Part shown: piece by piece, positions 1 through 8,913 of the stretch
Layout of the letters: every line of letters begins with the position of its first letter
How positions within the stretch are numbered: the first letter of the stretch is position 1
Made by a program: the position numbers and the translations under genes
Source: Pleurotus djamor
Taxonomy: Eukaryota > Basidiomycota > Agaricomycetes > Agaricales > Pleurotaceae
NCBI GenBank assembly: GCA_029747585.1
Contig: JAPEVF010000985.1
Span: 1 to 16,090, forward strand
Length of the DNA: 16,090 nucleotides
Direction of reading: 5' to 3'
Notes under the pieces: generated by a model
Databases searched by the model: none
What the model saw: only the letters and a program-made list of their open reading frames with translations
Told to the model about the DNA's origin: nothing

Positions 1-313
1 TTAGACTACTGGGAACGCCTAATTTTCTCCTTTGACATGGATCGCGACTCTTCTGGTAATCCACCTCGTATGATGCTCGTGCTCGAGACAGGCAGCGATC
101 ACGCTCGCGATCAATGACCGTGTCAAACAATTCTCAAGCTCGCGCGCGAACGCAGTGAGTCCTTCCAACGCCGGGTTAAATATCTTAACGAAGCTAAATA
201 GTTTAGCTAAGCCGGATGTCAATGATGCTGCCCTACTTGCCCAGTTCGCCGCCGCCGCTGCCCAGCAAGCCAGTGGGAGCCATGGAAATCAGTACGACGC
301 CTTGATGCAGGAC
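1..313 (+). pseudogene. Unidentified plus-strand coding-like fragment, frame change near 100-115, cut by gap
   Basis: Two stretches read like real protein. Frame 1 is open from base 1 to a TGA near 115 and contains the run MDRDSSGNPPRMMLVLETG. The next frame is open from 74 and from about 92 onward reads as a hydrophilic helix followed by LNILTKLNSLAKPDVNDAAL and an alanine/glutamine-rich stretch, up to the N gap at 314. The switch between frames near 100-115 has no obvious GT-AG intron, so it is either a frameshift or a missed splice. I do not recognise the family. The neighbouring minus-strand transposase similarity stops at the same gap, so this may be host gene sequence at the edge of a transposon copy, or an assembly join. 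The coding assignment rests only on composition. Confidence 0.35.
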
Positions 314-317
314 NNNN
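314..317. other. 4-N assembly gap at the transposase/host-like junction
   Basis: Four consecutive Ns. To the right, minus-strand KDZ transposase coding ends in the middle of a conserved C-terminal helix. To the left, the plausible coding strand is plus. The true size of the gap cannot be known from the sequence. Confidence 0.9.
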
Positions 318-3023
318 CGCAAGTCAAAAAGTGCGTCTTCGATTTGAGCCTCTCTCATCTCCAGTTCCTTCTGAGCTAGCTGCGATAAGCCCCTGCTGCT
401 AGACGATGAATGGACGAGGGACGAGGGTAACGGGAGGACCATATCCTCCGCAATGGGACCTTCGTTTGGGCTAGTGTTAGCCTCGTCGTCGTCGTCGTCA
501 GCGTCGGCACCATCGGGTTCACCAACATTGATCTCTCCCAATTGCTTGTACAAGTTTTTGATTTGCCGCTGAATGCGACGACGCTTGTCAGTCAGATCAA
601 TTTCTTTCTTGGTAGTTACGATTCCACTGTCCGACTTGATCTGACGTTTAAGTGATAATCTGTACCCAACAAGTTAGTCTCTGAGTATGTAAGGGAGTGG
701 TCAAGAACTTACTGTGCCCATTCGACATCAAATGCGCTGGAGATGAATGCTGCGGCGCCTAAGACCTCCTCATTGCTGCTGAGCTCCTTCTGTGAAAGCC
801 TCAGGCGGACTTCTCCCAATGTTTCGCCTGCAGGGATATTAGTCTCATCGCCTTGGAATCAGATAGAGAGGATTCACGTTTGGGTTCATCGACCTCGTAG
901 ACTTTCATTGCCTCCCCGCCTTCTTCATCAGCCTTTCTCGCCATACCGTCCCAAAGGGTCAAGTTCTCCGCTTCAATCCGCTGCCGCAGTTCATTATAGG
1001 CTTTGTTCGTCTCCTCGAACTCCGAACACGCTCGCCTCCATTTGCTCAGCATCGCCGAACCCATTCCAAGGGCCTTTTTCCGGTTAGACTCCGCAATAGA
1101 GTCGTCCAACACCTCCTGTCGATGTCCTTGTGTCATTGATCGCGTACATCCAGAGACTCGATTGAGCGTTGACCAGATAGTTTCAAGGACCTCCCCGTCG
1201 GTATGTGCTGCGCCTTTGAGCAGACCCAGGCTGAACTTGACGTAGCAGCCGTCCACATGTGCACCTAGGTGGAACTTTCCTACCGCCTGGCGAATGCGGA
1301 CTGGAGGGGCATCAAGGTATTCCCCCGCCTCCAATCTGCTGAGTAAGTGCACCCCATATTGACACATCACATCGTAAATTAGAGTCATGGACTCATACTG
1401 AACGTTGGAGGTGTCGTGCGTGGTATAAAACTTCATCGCCTCCGAGACTGCGTAGTCAATGTATACCTGCCTACCCAAGTGATCAATTCAACGAAAACAA
1501 CAGCAATGGCCATTCTCATACCTTTCACCCTTTTCAAAGTCGACCACTGAGTGGGGAACAACATATCCATGCCTTGCACACGCGACCGCTCCGATACCAC
1601 TGATAGCAAGGTGGTCGCGTATTCGACCCACTTTGTTGACAGCTTTGTGGTTGACACATGTCGAGCGTTCTTGGTGCGAAGGGGTGGATGCGAGATGCTT
1701 GGCGTAGGTAGCGCGAGACACCATATACGCCCGACCATCACGCAGCTGCACATCTGTATGTGGGTTTCTCATCTTCAACATGTCGAACTTGAAGTTCCCA
1801 TCGATGACGAGCATGGGATTTAACATCCATGTAGATCCCGCATCACTGGCTGACCAAGTACGCTCATTGACATTGACACCCGGCCTGGCGCAGGCGGAGC
1901 ACGTCACAGCCATGTTTCCCTTCGAATCAGAATCTGAAAAGAAACACCCAGATCGTTTCCGAGCGCAGAGGTCTCGGTAACACCGAGAGATCCAATCGAG
2001 CTCCCTTTCACGGTCAGGGATCTCATTGGGGAAGTACTCGTCGGATTTTCGTCGAAGGAAGGAAAAAAAAGGCACTTGTAGAGACGCGACATTCAACTAG
2101 TTGTAGGTAATGATCGTCCAGAACGTCAAAGGAGAAGCATGTTGACGGACGGTCCTGTGTTGCAGGGAAAAGCCTGGCGCGAAATAGCTGAGCGTAATGG
2201 TCCATATCCGATGAGCAGTCACAGTATATGAGATGCAACCGGTGGACGCCATTGGAGTGCACCACCAACAGATTGGTGACACCTAAATATGGCAGAGTAT
2301 GAGTAATGCAGTATCGGACGAAGGCATGGTACTCACTGGGACCAGATGCAGTGGTATCAGGAAACTCGTAAACAGCTGGACAAGGCTTTCCAGCATGTCC
2401 TAGATGCAATAAGAAACCGGTTTCTTGTAGAGTTCGGGGCACGAATCCTCGTTCAGTCCACTCGAGGAGGTGATGGAAGGGCAAACACTGGTGGACGACG
2501 TGACAGCAGCTACGACAATACATCGGCGTGCCAAAGCATTCCAAGCATTGATAGAGCGGCCCGTCTTCGGTTGAGCACTGATTGCAAATTCCTGGCAGCA
2601 AGGGAGCGTCCAAGTCCATCAGTGCTTTAAAGTCGGCTGCTCTTCGGTTTGCCATCCAGTCAAGAATATATTGTTGGGGCGTCTAGCAGCACGAAATGGT
2701 ACGGGTGAGTATATTGCGGTCCTTCTGACATACAAATAACTTGCCTTCCCATTGAGGTGAAATGCTTCGGCAAGGTCTTCCCCAAGAGGACCTTCCTCAT
2801 AGGGGAATATCTCCGATGGACTTCCATACTGGGTGTCCGCAGCCTGACTGTAGTTGGGTGCTTTTCTGGGGCTGGGACTGGCGGCCAGTTTGATAACATT
2901 GTACGTTGTTTCTCGCCGGCGTTTACCATTCTTCTGCTGTTTCCACCCGTACTCAGCCAAACGTACTTCGCCTTTGGCTGGTAATCTGATATCCTTTCTA
3001 TTAAACGGATTAGAATTAACCAT
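318..3023 (-). pseudogene. KDZ transposase with CxC2-type cysteine cluster; frameshifted and C-terminally truncated
   Basis: Six exons splice cleanly: 2745-3023, 2337-2682, 1522-2282, 878-1470, 713-827 and 318-659. Intron 1 is GC-AG; the others are GT-AG. The order is a basic N-terminus, a CxC2 zinc-cluster-like region (CNQC, CLEC, CRSCC, then H..HQC and FHH), and the KDZ catalytic region. Likely RNase H-fold acidic residues are D in VIDGNF (1800-1802), D in YDVMCQY (1371-1373) and E in LETIWSTLN (1182-1184); conserved KFHLGAH, GCTRSMTQGHR and LAQKELEMREAQ follow. Exon 3 is one base too long: the frame moves at a T8 run (A8 at 2063-2070 on the plus strand), and seven Ts would restore it and fit the family spacing. 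The protein stops at the 314-317 gap, before the family's usual C-terminal helices. The family call is strong. The homopolymer shift could be mutation or sequencing error. Confidence 0.85.
2683..2744 (-). other. GC-AG intron in the KDZ transposase gene
   Basis: The donor reads GCAAGT, the best-fitting form of the rare GC donor class, and the acceptor is CTAG. The 62-nt intron is phase 0 and joins the N-terminal exon to QQYILDWMANRRAADF just before the cysteine cluster. The nearest GT gives the wrong frame. Confidence 0.7.
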
Positions 3024-4397
3024 TACAAAGGGGAGTGGGGGTGGGGGTNGAGGAANCTATGAGCGAAGGCCACGACACGTTTCCACCCCCAAAGTGTGCC
3101 TGCATTTCTTCGCGCATGTAGAACGCGTATCCCAACCGATCGCCGATCTTCCAATCAACTCCATGACTCAACATCCTCCCTGAAAAAGCTACAAGGGTCC
3201 CAGACGAATGGGTCAATGTCGCACCGAGGGTTTCCAACCTGAGTTGTACATCGTTACACCCGAAGTTAGTAAGCATGTCGTATTGTTTGAGTGGACTGTG
3301 AACATCCAAATGGGCGTCGCTGGTTCAATTGGCTATCACTGAGAGCGCACTGAAAGCGCTCTTCCAGAGCGGTGCCCAGTGTTTGACCAATTCGCTACCG
3401 TCCCTCTGGGCATGCTCCTTTGCTCGGATACCAGCACTGTACGACATCGGGTGTAGGACACCGAGTATCACATTCACCAAAGTGAACAAGTGGGCTGACT
3501 GTGCAAGCCAAGCCTCGGTCAGAGTGGCGTTGCCTGGTTTGTTCATTGGTTTGTACAGGGACGTCGACGTTTCAGGTATTGAATCAGTCTAATTACTAGG
3601 TCAGCCTGAGATCATGAGATTTGCACTTGTCGGAGAAAACAGACCCTCTCGAAGCCAGACATCCGCCAACCATAAGAAAAGTTCTGAGTTCCGATCGGAT
3701 GGCTGTCCCGACGTGGTGTCTTGCAATTGGACGGATCGGTACGCCAGCNTTTTTTCACCTTTTGCGCCCTTTATTGCGTGTTCGAGGATTGGACTGATGG
3801 TTTGCGCCGACGCCAACGTATCCTCCTGGCTAAGAGGTGAGAACCCGGCCAACAACCACGCAATTATGTCTCACCTGGACATTCCATGGGATAATCTTTG
3901 GTAAGTAGACCAATATCGGGACATTGTCCTCCGTAACGATCACAGTTGGCTCTTTGATGTCGCCCAAGACTGTCCCCTTCAATTTTTTCCGGCGCAGACT
4001 TGGATTACATAGCTCGTCGCTGGTGATCCGGATGCGAACTGAACCATGTTCAATGCTGGATTTCAAATGACAAGTGAGCACGGACCTTGGTTGCGAAACG
4101 CCGCACTGACAATATCTGCGATAGCATGAAGGTTAATGCTACGCCATGTGGAAGGGATACTGGTGATAGATCAGCTGAAACAAATTCGCCTTCAGGGTTC
4201 AAACGTTCACGATGCACTCACGCTAAGCCACCCTCTATTCGTTGGCGAATCAATCCAGCAATATCGCCTTCAGTGTAGTAAGCATGAGGGCTATCTACGT
4301 CTACTTGAGATGGATTTGTTCTGCGAGGATAGTGCTGCTCAGGACTCTTCTTCTTCAATTTCTTCAGCTGGCGCCATTCCGATAGCTTGCGAGGCAT
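3013..4397 (-). pseudogene. TET/JBP-family 2OG-Fe(II) dioxygenase, KDZ-associated, with in-frame stop before HxD
   Basis: Predicted 5-methylcytosine-type dioxygenase of the fungal TET/JBP group. Exons are 4222-4397, 4086-4159, 3875-4038, 3645-3825 and 3013-3588. The start at 4397 opens with MPRKLSEWRQLKKLKKK. Family landmarks in order are a segment ending PILVYLPKIIP, SWRTDPS (after dropping the surplus N at 3749), NFSYGW, NVILGVLHP..Y.AG, SVIAN, the HxD iron motif HLD (3304-3312), SGTLVAFSGRMLSHGV with the distal His at 3163-3165, and GDRLGYAFYMRE. A TGA at 3325-3327 replaces the conserved Arg after Asn; no intron fits around it. A CGA-to-TGA change would explain it. Stops at 3589-3603 fall inside a phase-0 intron (3589-3644). 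The 3' end depends on two Ns (3049, 3056): as written the stop is 3013-3015; with both removed it is 3023-3025, overlapping the transposase start codon. Confidence 0.8.
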
Positions 4398-4528
4398 GTG
4401 GTGGTTCGGAAAAAAAAAACCGAGAAGTCACACGGTTGAAAAGGTTAAACTCAAACGTATAATGACGTACACAGAATTGCGTGCACACGAAGACAAAAAA
4501 GGGTAAATGCTAAGTAAGGCAACTAGAT

Positions 4529-5953
4529 CTAATAGGCCTTCTCTTCGAACCAAGATCCATCGGCGGCGCCTCGCTTTCCAACCCTACCAACAGGGATCTT
4601 GTGGCTTCCCACCCATCCACAAGGAACCTCGCCCTTCCGGTTTGATTTGTGCTTGGCTGGGGGAGCCTTCTTCTGGCCGAATGGCGGGAGGTTGGATCCA
4701 CAATCCAGATTGATCGNNTTGACTTGGGACCGACGTCATTCACACTTCTCATTCCGCCTGATTCCAAGTCTGTCTCCGACTCCGACTGGGATTGAGATTC
4801 ATGGGAGCCAGCTGTAGCGGCGGGACCACCAAAAGCGAGGGGAAGCGTGGCGTTGGTGAATTTGTAGGTATATTCAGCCGCCGTTTGGTTCTTCGCGCGG
4901 ATGATTATGAGGTTGAATGCGATTGGAATGACTTGGACTTGCTATCAACGATATGACAAAGTAAGCGGATGCTGTGGATGAGGAGAATCGTGGGTGGGTG
5001 GCTTACAGCGTTCCCGACAATGACAAAAGAGTTGCTGTTGGTGACATAGACTGCTGTCGAGACAATTGCGGTGATAGTCAAGATGAGACCAGATTCGATA
5101 ACGATGCGGATGACTTGTTGAAGTCGTGTTGATGGACGGGGTTGTCCCGAGCTTTGTTGCGTAAGAGAGCCAGCGGCTCGCATGGTACTAATATAACGAG
5201 CAGTTTCACGGTCGACCCGCCAGATTCGCCATATGATGAGAGCTGCCAGAGGTTTAGTTCGACCAGAAAAAGATTGAGGTGAACGTACCGGTTGTGAGAA
5301 CGTTTTGGATAAGCGTGGTAAGTGTCGATGTCATGATGATTGGCTTGAGTTTGATGAACTGCAGTGTCGCACGAGCTTGTAGGGTCACTTCCAAGACGAT
5401 CGTCCATATAGCGGTGATAAAACTCCCGAGTAAGAGTAGGAGAGGAATAATTACGACCCAGTTGTTTTTGCCATACACGATCCAGCATCGGTATATCTAC
5501 ACCAACGCCCAAATAAGTGGCGATTCAGTGTTTGATTTAGAAAGGGGCTTACGAGGACACCATCCCCTAGAATTATAGGGAAGACAACATCCACAGTCTT
5601 AGATAGCGCTTCAGCAACCAAGCACATACAGGGAGAAAGCGACTCACACCCATGATGTTTATCCAGTCTGAGATATTTGTAAATTCTTCAATGGCACCCC
5701 CGGCGCCTTTGTACAGGATAAACGCCTTGATGTTGTGTAGCAAGGTGAGGGACATATCGAGGGTGGCGAAGGCGGCAAGGACGATGGCGATCAAAAGCAT
5801 TGGCCACTGAATCGACGAAGAGGACTTCCTGGTACCATTAGACCATATCAAAGCACGGATGCAGGGCGGGAAGGTGACGACGACGAAGCCATATAGAACT
5901 GCCTCGACGAAGAGACCGACAAGCTGACTCTCGTCGATTTCAAAGGTCGGCAT
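4529..5953 (-). CDS. Seven-transmembrane protein of uncharacterised basidiomycete type
   Basis: Five exons: 5648-5953, 5553-5597, 5289-5496, 5007-5242 and 4529-4941, with intron phases 0, 0, 1, 0; about 401 residues. Seven hydrophobic segments can be seen: LVGLFVEAVLYGFVVVTF, MLLIAIVLAAFATLDM, VFPIILGDGVL with IYRCWIVYG, VVIIPLLLLLGSFITAIW, a fifth ending ALIIWRIWRVD, IESGLILTITAIVSTAVYV, and one ending IAFNLIIIRAKN. The long C-terminal tail is cytoplasmic-type and rich in Ser/Glu. The pattern (YKG.GG near the end of exon 1, GDG..IYRCW, WRIWRVD) is one I know from many mushroom genomes as an uncharacterised membrane protein; it is not a Ste3 receptor or rhodopsin by any motif I see. The two Ns at 4717-4718 decide the tail. 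If surplus, translation ends at 4529-4531; if real, it continues in another frame to 4510. No ligand or function is known. Confidence 0.75.
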
Positions 5954-7283
5954 GGGGGGTAAGTAGGTGGGGCTGCTGCGATAGGGAGTTCCCGAGAAGA
6001 CGAAGACTCCTACTTATAGAGCGTACCCTGTGGTCAGAACCTATTCTTGGTATGAAGAAAGAAGGATTTACTCAACACCTAAGTATCGTTCAGCTGTCCT
6101 TCCGATATCAAGGATAAGATTAGTTTTTGTGCCTGCTTGTCATTGTGGCCATGGTGGCGGGACGTTTCCGCGGGTTGAGCACCTGTCGTGGACTTTGAAC
6201 CATATTCGACGATCGACCTTGCTGGGAGGGGGTAGGCAGTGACTGGTGACTGCGCTATAGATATACTCTAATCGCTGACATTCGCCACCCAAAATTAAAT
6301 ACGGAATCTTCTCTTCCGTCGCTGAAAATCCATTGTTCCGGTTGCCTTCTTGAGAACCTCTGCACGCACATCCTGACTGCGCATTGTCACATTGAGGTAT
6401 AGACGTCGGCGCGCCTAGAAGTTAGCCGACGGACATATCTAAACGAAGGACTAAGAAACCAAACAAGGAAATTCTTTCTCCTGAAATAAATCGATTATCA
6501 AGGTCCGTCCTTCAAGGAATTTAAATTGAAGCGTACGGGAGAAGCCTGATGGGTGATCGAGCAGTTTGACCAATGACACACGGGTGTGAGGGCATCGGAG
6601 GCATCGAAGACTATTCAAGGAAGTTTCAAGGAAGTACACAGGTTCCTGAAGCTGGAGCTTGGAGAGCTTGATCGATGATCGATAACCACAGGGTCGTATT
6701 GACGTGGTTGAGACTTGAGACTGGTGGTACGCAACAAAACGGTCAACAATAGGTGGGGCCAAAGAGCTCTGCCTATAAACATGGCGATACTGATATCCAA
6801 GGCCAAGGGACGCGAGGATGCACGGATCCACCCCAGTTTTATTAAATCATGTCTATTACCGTCGACGCAGATCGAAGCTTGGATGGGTGCCTATAGATAT
6901 TAGGCTGAACAATTAGACACTGTGTAGGTATCGCTGGAGCAGGATTTGGAAGGGTGTCAATCGAAAACGTACCATGGCGCGGGGCAACAGCAACGCCCAT
7001 CTGGTGTTGGGCTGCTAGAGAATTTGAGAAAAGCTCCTAAAATGATCACGGTGCATCTGGAGGCAGTGGGCATCACGGTGACGATATACAAAAGGTAGTG
7101 CAACACATTCTTTGTTCTCCTCGAGGTGGAGGATCTGATCGGGGGCCGCGAGAGGTGTGAAAGTGGTGGAATATGGGATTGCATTCGAGTGTGATATCAA
7201 CACAACATATGAGTATCCAGAATATCGAGATAATGTCATATAATGGCAGTGCTTGGGTGGAGAAGAGTTAGTCGGTCGTGAGG
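5954..7283. other. Intergenic, no gene supported
   Basis: About 1.3 kb between the membrane-protein start and the 3' end of DUF7918 copy A. Apart from the TATA-like element and a small inverted repeat (ACGGAA/TTCCGT near 6301-6319) I see only short unrelated open frames. A 126-codon minus-strand frame at 6451-6831 has no recognisable domain, no plausible introns and no family resemblance, so I do not call it. The 3' UTR of copy A must lie in the right-hand end. Confidence 0.5.
6013..6019 (-). promoter_or_regulatory. TATA-like element upstream of the seven-transmembrane gene
   Basis: Reads CTATAAG on the minus strand, about 60 bases upstream of the ATG at 5953, a usual distance for fungal genes with a short 5' leader. 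Confidence 0.45.
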
Positions 7284-7291
7284 TCAATCAA
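7271..7291 (-). other. Out-of-frame SUMO-interacting motif remnant of paralogue A
   Basis: Encodes LIDLTTD followed by TAA at 7268-7270, in the frame next to the one used by exon 6. A net one-base excess (possibly a 4-base insert) just upstream relative to paralogue B explains the shift. Confidence 0.6.
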
Positions 7292-8527
7292 TGGTTTGAT
7301 CTGGGACATATCTGGGGCGCTTCTCGGCAACCTCCTGCTTGATTCTCTTGGGTGTCTGTGTCGACGGCCCAGGATCATCCAAGGCCTCTTGCTTAACCGT
7401 AGGAAGCTTTCTCTTCCTATTCTTGCCTGCGAGTCGATTGGATAGGGTATCAAGGCGAGCTTGAAGTTGCTTCATTTGATCCTGGATTGAGCAGCAAATA
7501 AGTGTCGAACAGAGAGCGGGGATCCTTGGCGTTACCTGGATGGAATTGAACTCGTTGACGGCAGATTCATTGTCATCGTCAGAGAGGTTCAATGCTTTAG
7601 GGACGGATGGAGGTGGTTCGATAGGGTCCGAGGTGGCTGGTCCAGGGGTTGGGTGACGAGGAGCAATCTCGTTTGCCTGTAAGACAGCTGCGCAGGCAGC
7701 AAAGGGTTTGAAAAGAGCACTTGGTTGGCACATATTATGATGCAAACATGAAACTGACCAAGTGGCTGGTAGCTGAATGAAAACGTTGCAAGGTTGTTTA
7801 TAAGACGAAGTTGACGACGGTAGGCATATTCGGGCATCTCAGAACTTGAAGGTTGATCTAGTCTGAAAAAAACGAGAACATGAACGGGTGTTATCCAGAC
7901 GAGTGTCAGAGACCGAACCCAATACAATGAACACCAGCTTTCTTCGCCGTCTCATGGACGATTTGATTTGGCATGGCAGAGACGAAAGATCTTGCCGTTT
8001 GGCCCAACGGCTCAACCTCCCAAATTTCGAGTTGGATGGTCCCATATGCCGCGTTTGGTGAGACATCTATGAAACTCTCCTCATCTGTCCCACGAAAGGA
8101 TGGGTTGGTTTAAAGCAAAACTGCTGGTAGGGAGGTGGATACCTGTTAGCTTGAGAGTAGAGAACACCAGTTTGCTCCGCTCCGTCGAGGAGACGCAAAC
8201 CGACTCAAAACAACCTGAAGGAGGCTGATCACACCAAAGAGAGTCAACAGAAACACCATCCAAAAACAAGCCAGCCATAGCACGTCTCTCCGGCAGCTTG
8301 AAGCGCGCGGGAAGCGGCTCCACGGCTTGGAAATGAACTTGGAAGTGCTGGGGGAGAGGTGGTGAGTGAACAGCGGGTCTACAAATGATATCTTAACTCA
8401 CTTTTCCCTCTTCAGAAGCTATCCAGCACTCGGCCTTGTCTTCTTCTTCAGAGATCCGAGTGCCATATTCCGCCGCGACGGTGTCTTCAACAGAAATCCA
8501 AGCAGAGAACCCGTTGCGTTGAGGCAT
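7284..8527 (-). CDS. DUF7918-family protein, paralogue A (C-terminal SIM shifted out of frame)
   Basis: Six exons: 8402-8527, 8143-8347, 7919-8084, 7759-7862, 7536-7687 and 7284-7481, with intron phases 0, 1, 2, 1, 0; 316 residues. It starts MPQRNGFSAWISVED and continues AECWIASEEGK, the N-terminal signature shared with the other three copies (sequence beyond the window for D). The predicted beta-rich domain covers about the first 200 residues (GLFLDGVSVDSLWCDQP, YGTIQLEIWEVEPLGQ, HETAKKAGVHCIG, TFSFSYQPL), followed by a Pro-rich and acidic linker (SDDDNES), a short coiled-coil-like segment DQMKQLQARLDTLSNRL, a basic KNRKRK stretch and two SUMO-acceptor-like sites, VKQE and IKQE. The frame then ends VPDQTID-stop at 7284, while the neighbouring frame carries LIDLTTD-stop at 7268, so the terminal motif of the other copies is lost from the main frame. 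Family assignment is from memory of fungal DUF7918 proteins; function is unknown, and a nuclear role is inferred. Confidence 0.72.
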
Positions 8528-8913
8528 GAAGATGAGAAGGAGATGGTATGATGTCGAAGTTTCTTCGCAGCAGGTTAACGCGTGCACTCCGACCAGCCAC
8601 CAGGAGTTCAAACGTTCGAAAGTTCATCCTTCTTGTCGGTTACCAAGCGATGATCAATGACTTCGCGCCTATCATACCAGTTAGGGGCGCGCGAATACGC
8701 TTGTCAAGCTTGCCTCGGGTTGTTCGCCGGACGTGTATGGTGCTGGCGCGGATACCGTTACAGTCGCCTGACAACGATGTTCAATACATTTAACAATAAT
8801 GAAGCACATATAATGAGTAACAGTGATATCTGGGGGCAGGAAATGTCATAAATGTACAATAAATTTAACATACATAATGGTGTGTGGAGCGAGGCCTTGA
8901 GGGTGGGGAAGAG
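8528..8913. other. Short intergenic spacer between tandem paralogues A and B
   Basis: 386 bases that must hold the promoter of A and the 3' UTR of B. The part near 8780-8880 is AT-rich, as expected for a 3' processing region. No coding signal seen. Confidence 0.5.

Larger units (their letters stand above)
318..4397 (-). mobile_element. KDZ (Kyakuja-Dileera-Zisupton) DNA transposon module carrying a TET/JBP oxygenase gene, degenerate
   Basis: Two co-directional minus-strand genes, a TET/JBP dioxygenase and a KDZ transposase with CxC2 cluster, lie back to back with no spacer. Association of expanded TET/JBP genes with KDZ transposons is established for basidiomycetes (Iyer et al. 2014). The bounds given are the coding limits only. 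I could not identify terminal inverted repeats or a target-site duplication. The left side runs into an assembly gap. On the right only about 130 bases separate the oxygenase start from the stop codon of the membrane-protein gene, so the 5' end must lie close to 4400-4530. Both genes carry disabling changes, so this copy is probably non-autonomous or dead. Confidence 0.75.

Noticed and set aside
801..1245. Plus-strand open frames over the transposase region.
   Set aside because: Shadows of the minus-strand KDZ coding exons with clear motifs.
3026..3047. G-rich plus-strand tract considered as a G-quadruplex or regulatory element.
   Set aside because: Only three clear G runs, and it is explained as codons for Pro and His or Thr at the end of the oxygenase ORF.
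3589..3603. TGA and TAG codons in line with the TET/JBP reading frame, first read as two more nonsense mutations.
   Set aside because: They fall in a phase-0 intron (3589-3644, GTCTGT..TTAG with a GCTGAC branch-like site) once the surplus N at 3749 is dropped and the frame is corrected to the one with SWRTDPS and NFSYGW.
318..4397. RIP-like hypermutation of the element.
   Set aside because: Only one clear C-to-T nonsense change is visible; most codons and motifs are intact, so there is no general mutation pattern.
4136..4462. 108-codon plus-strand open frame.
   Set aside because: It is antisense to exons 1 and 2 of the oxygenase gene, which have the family-like reading and consistent splice phases.
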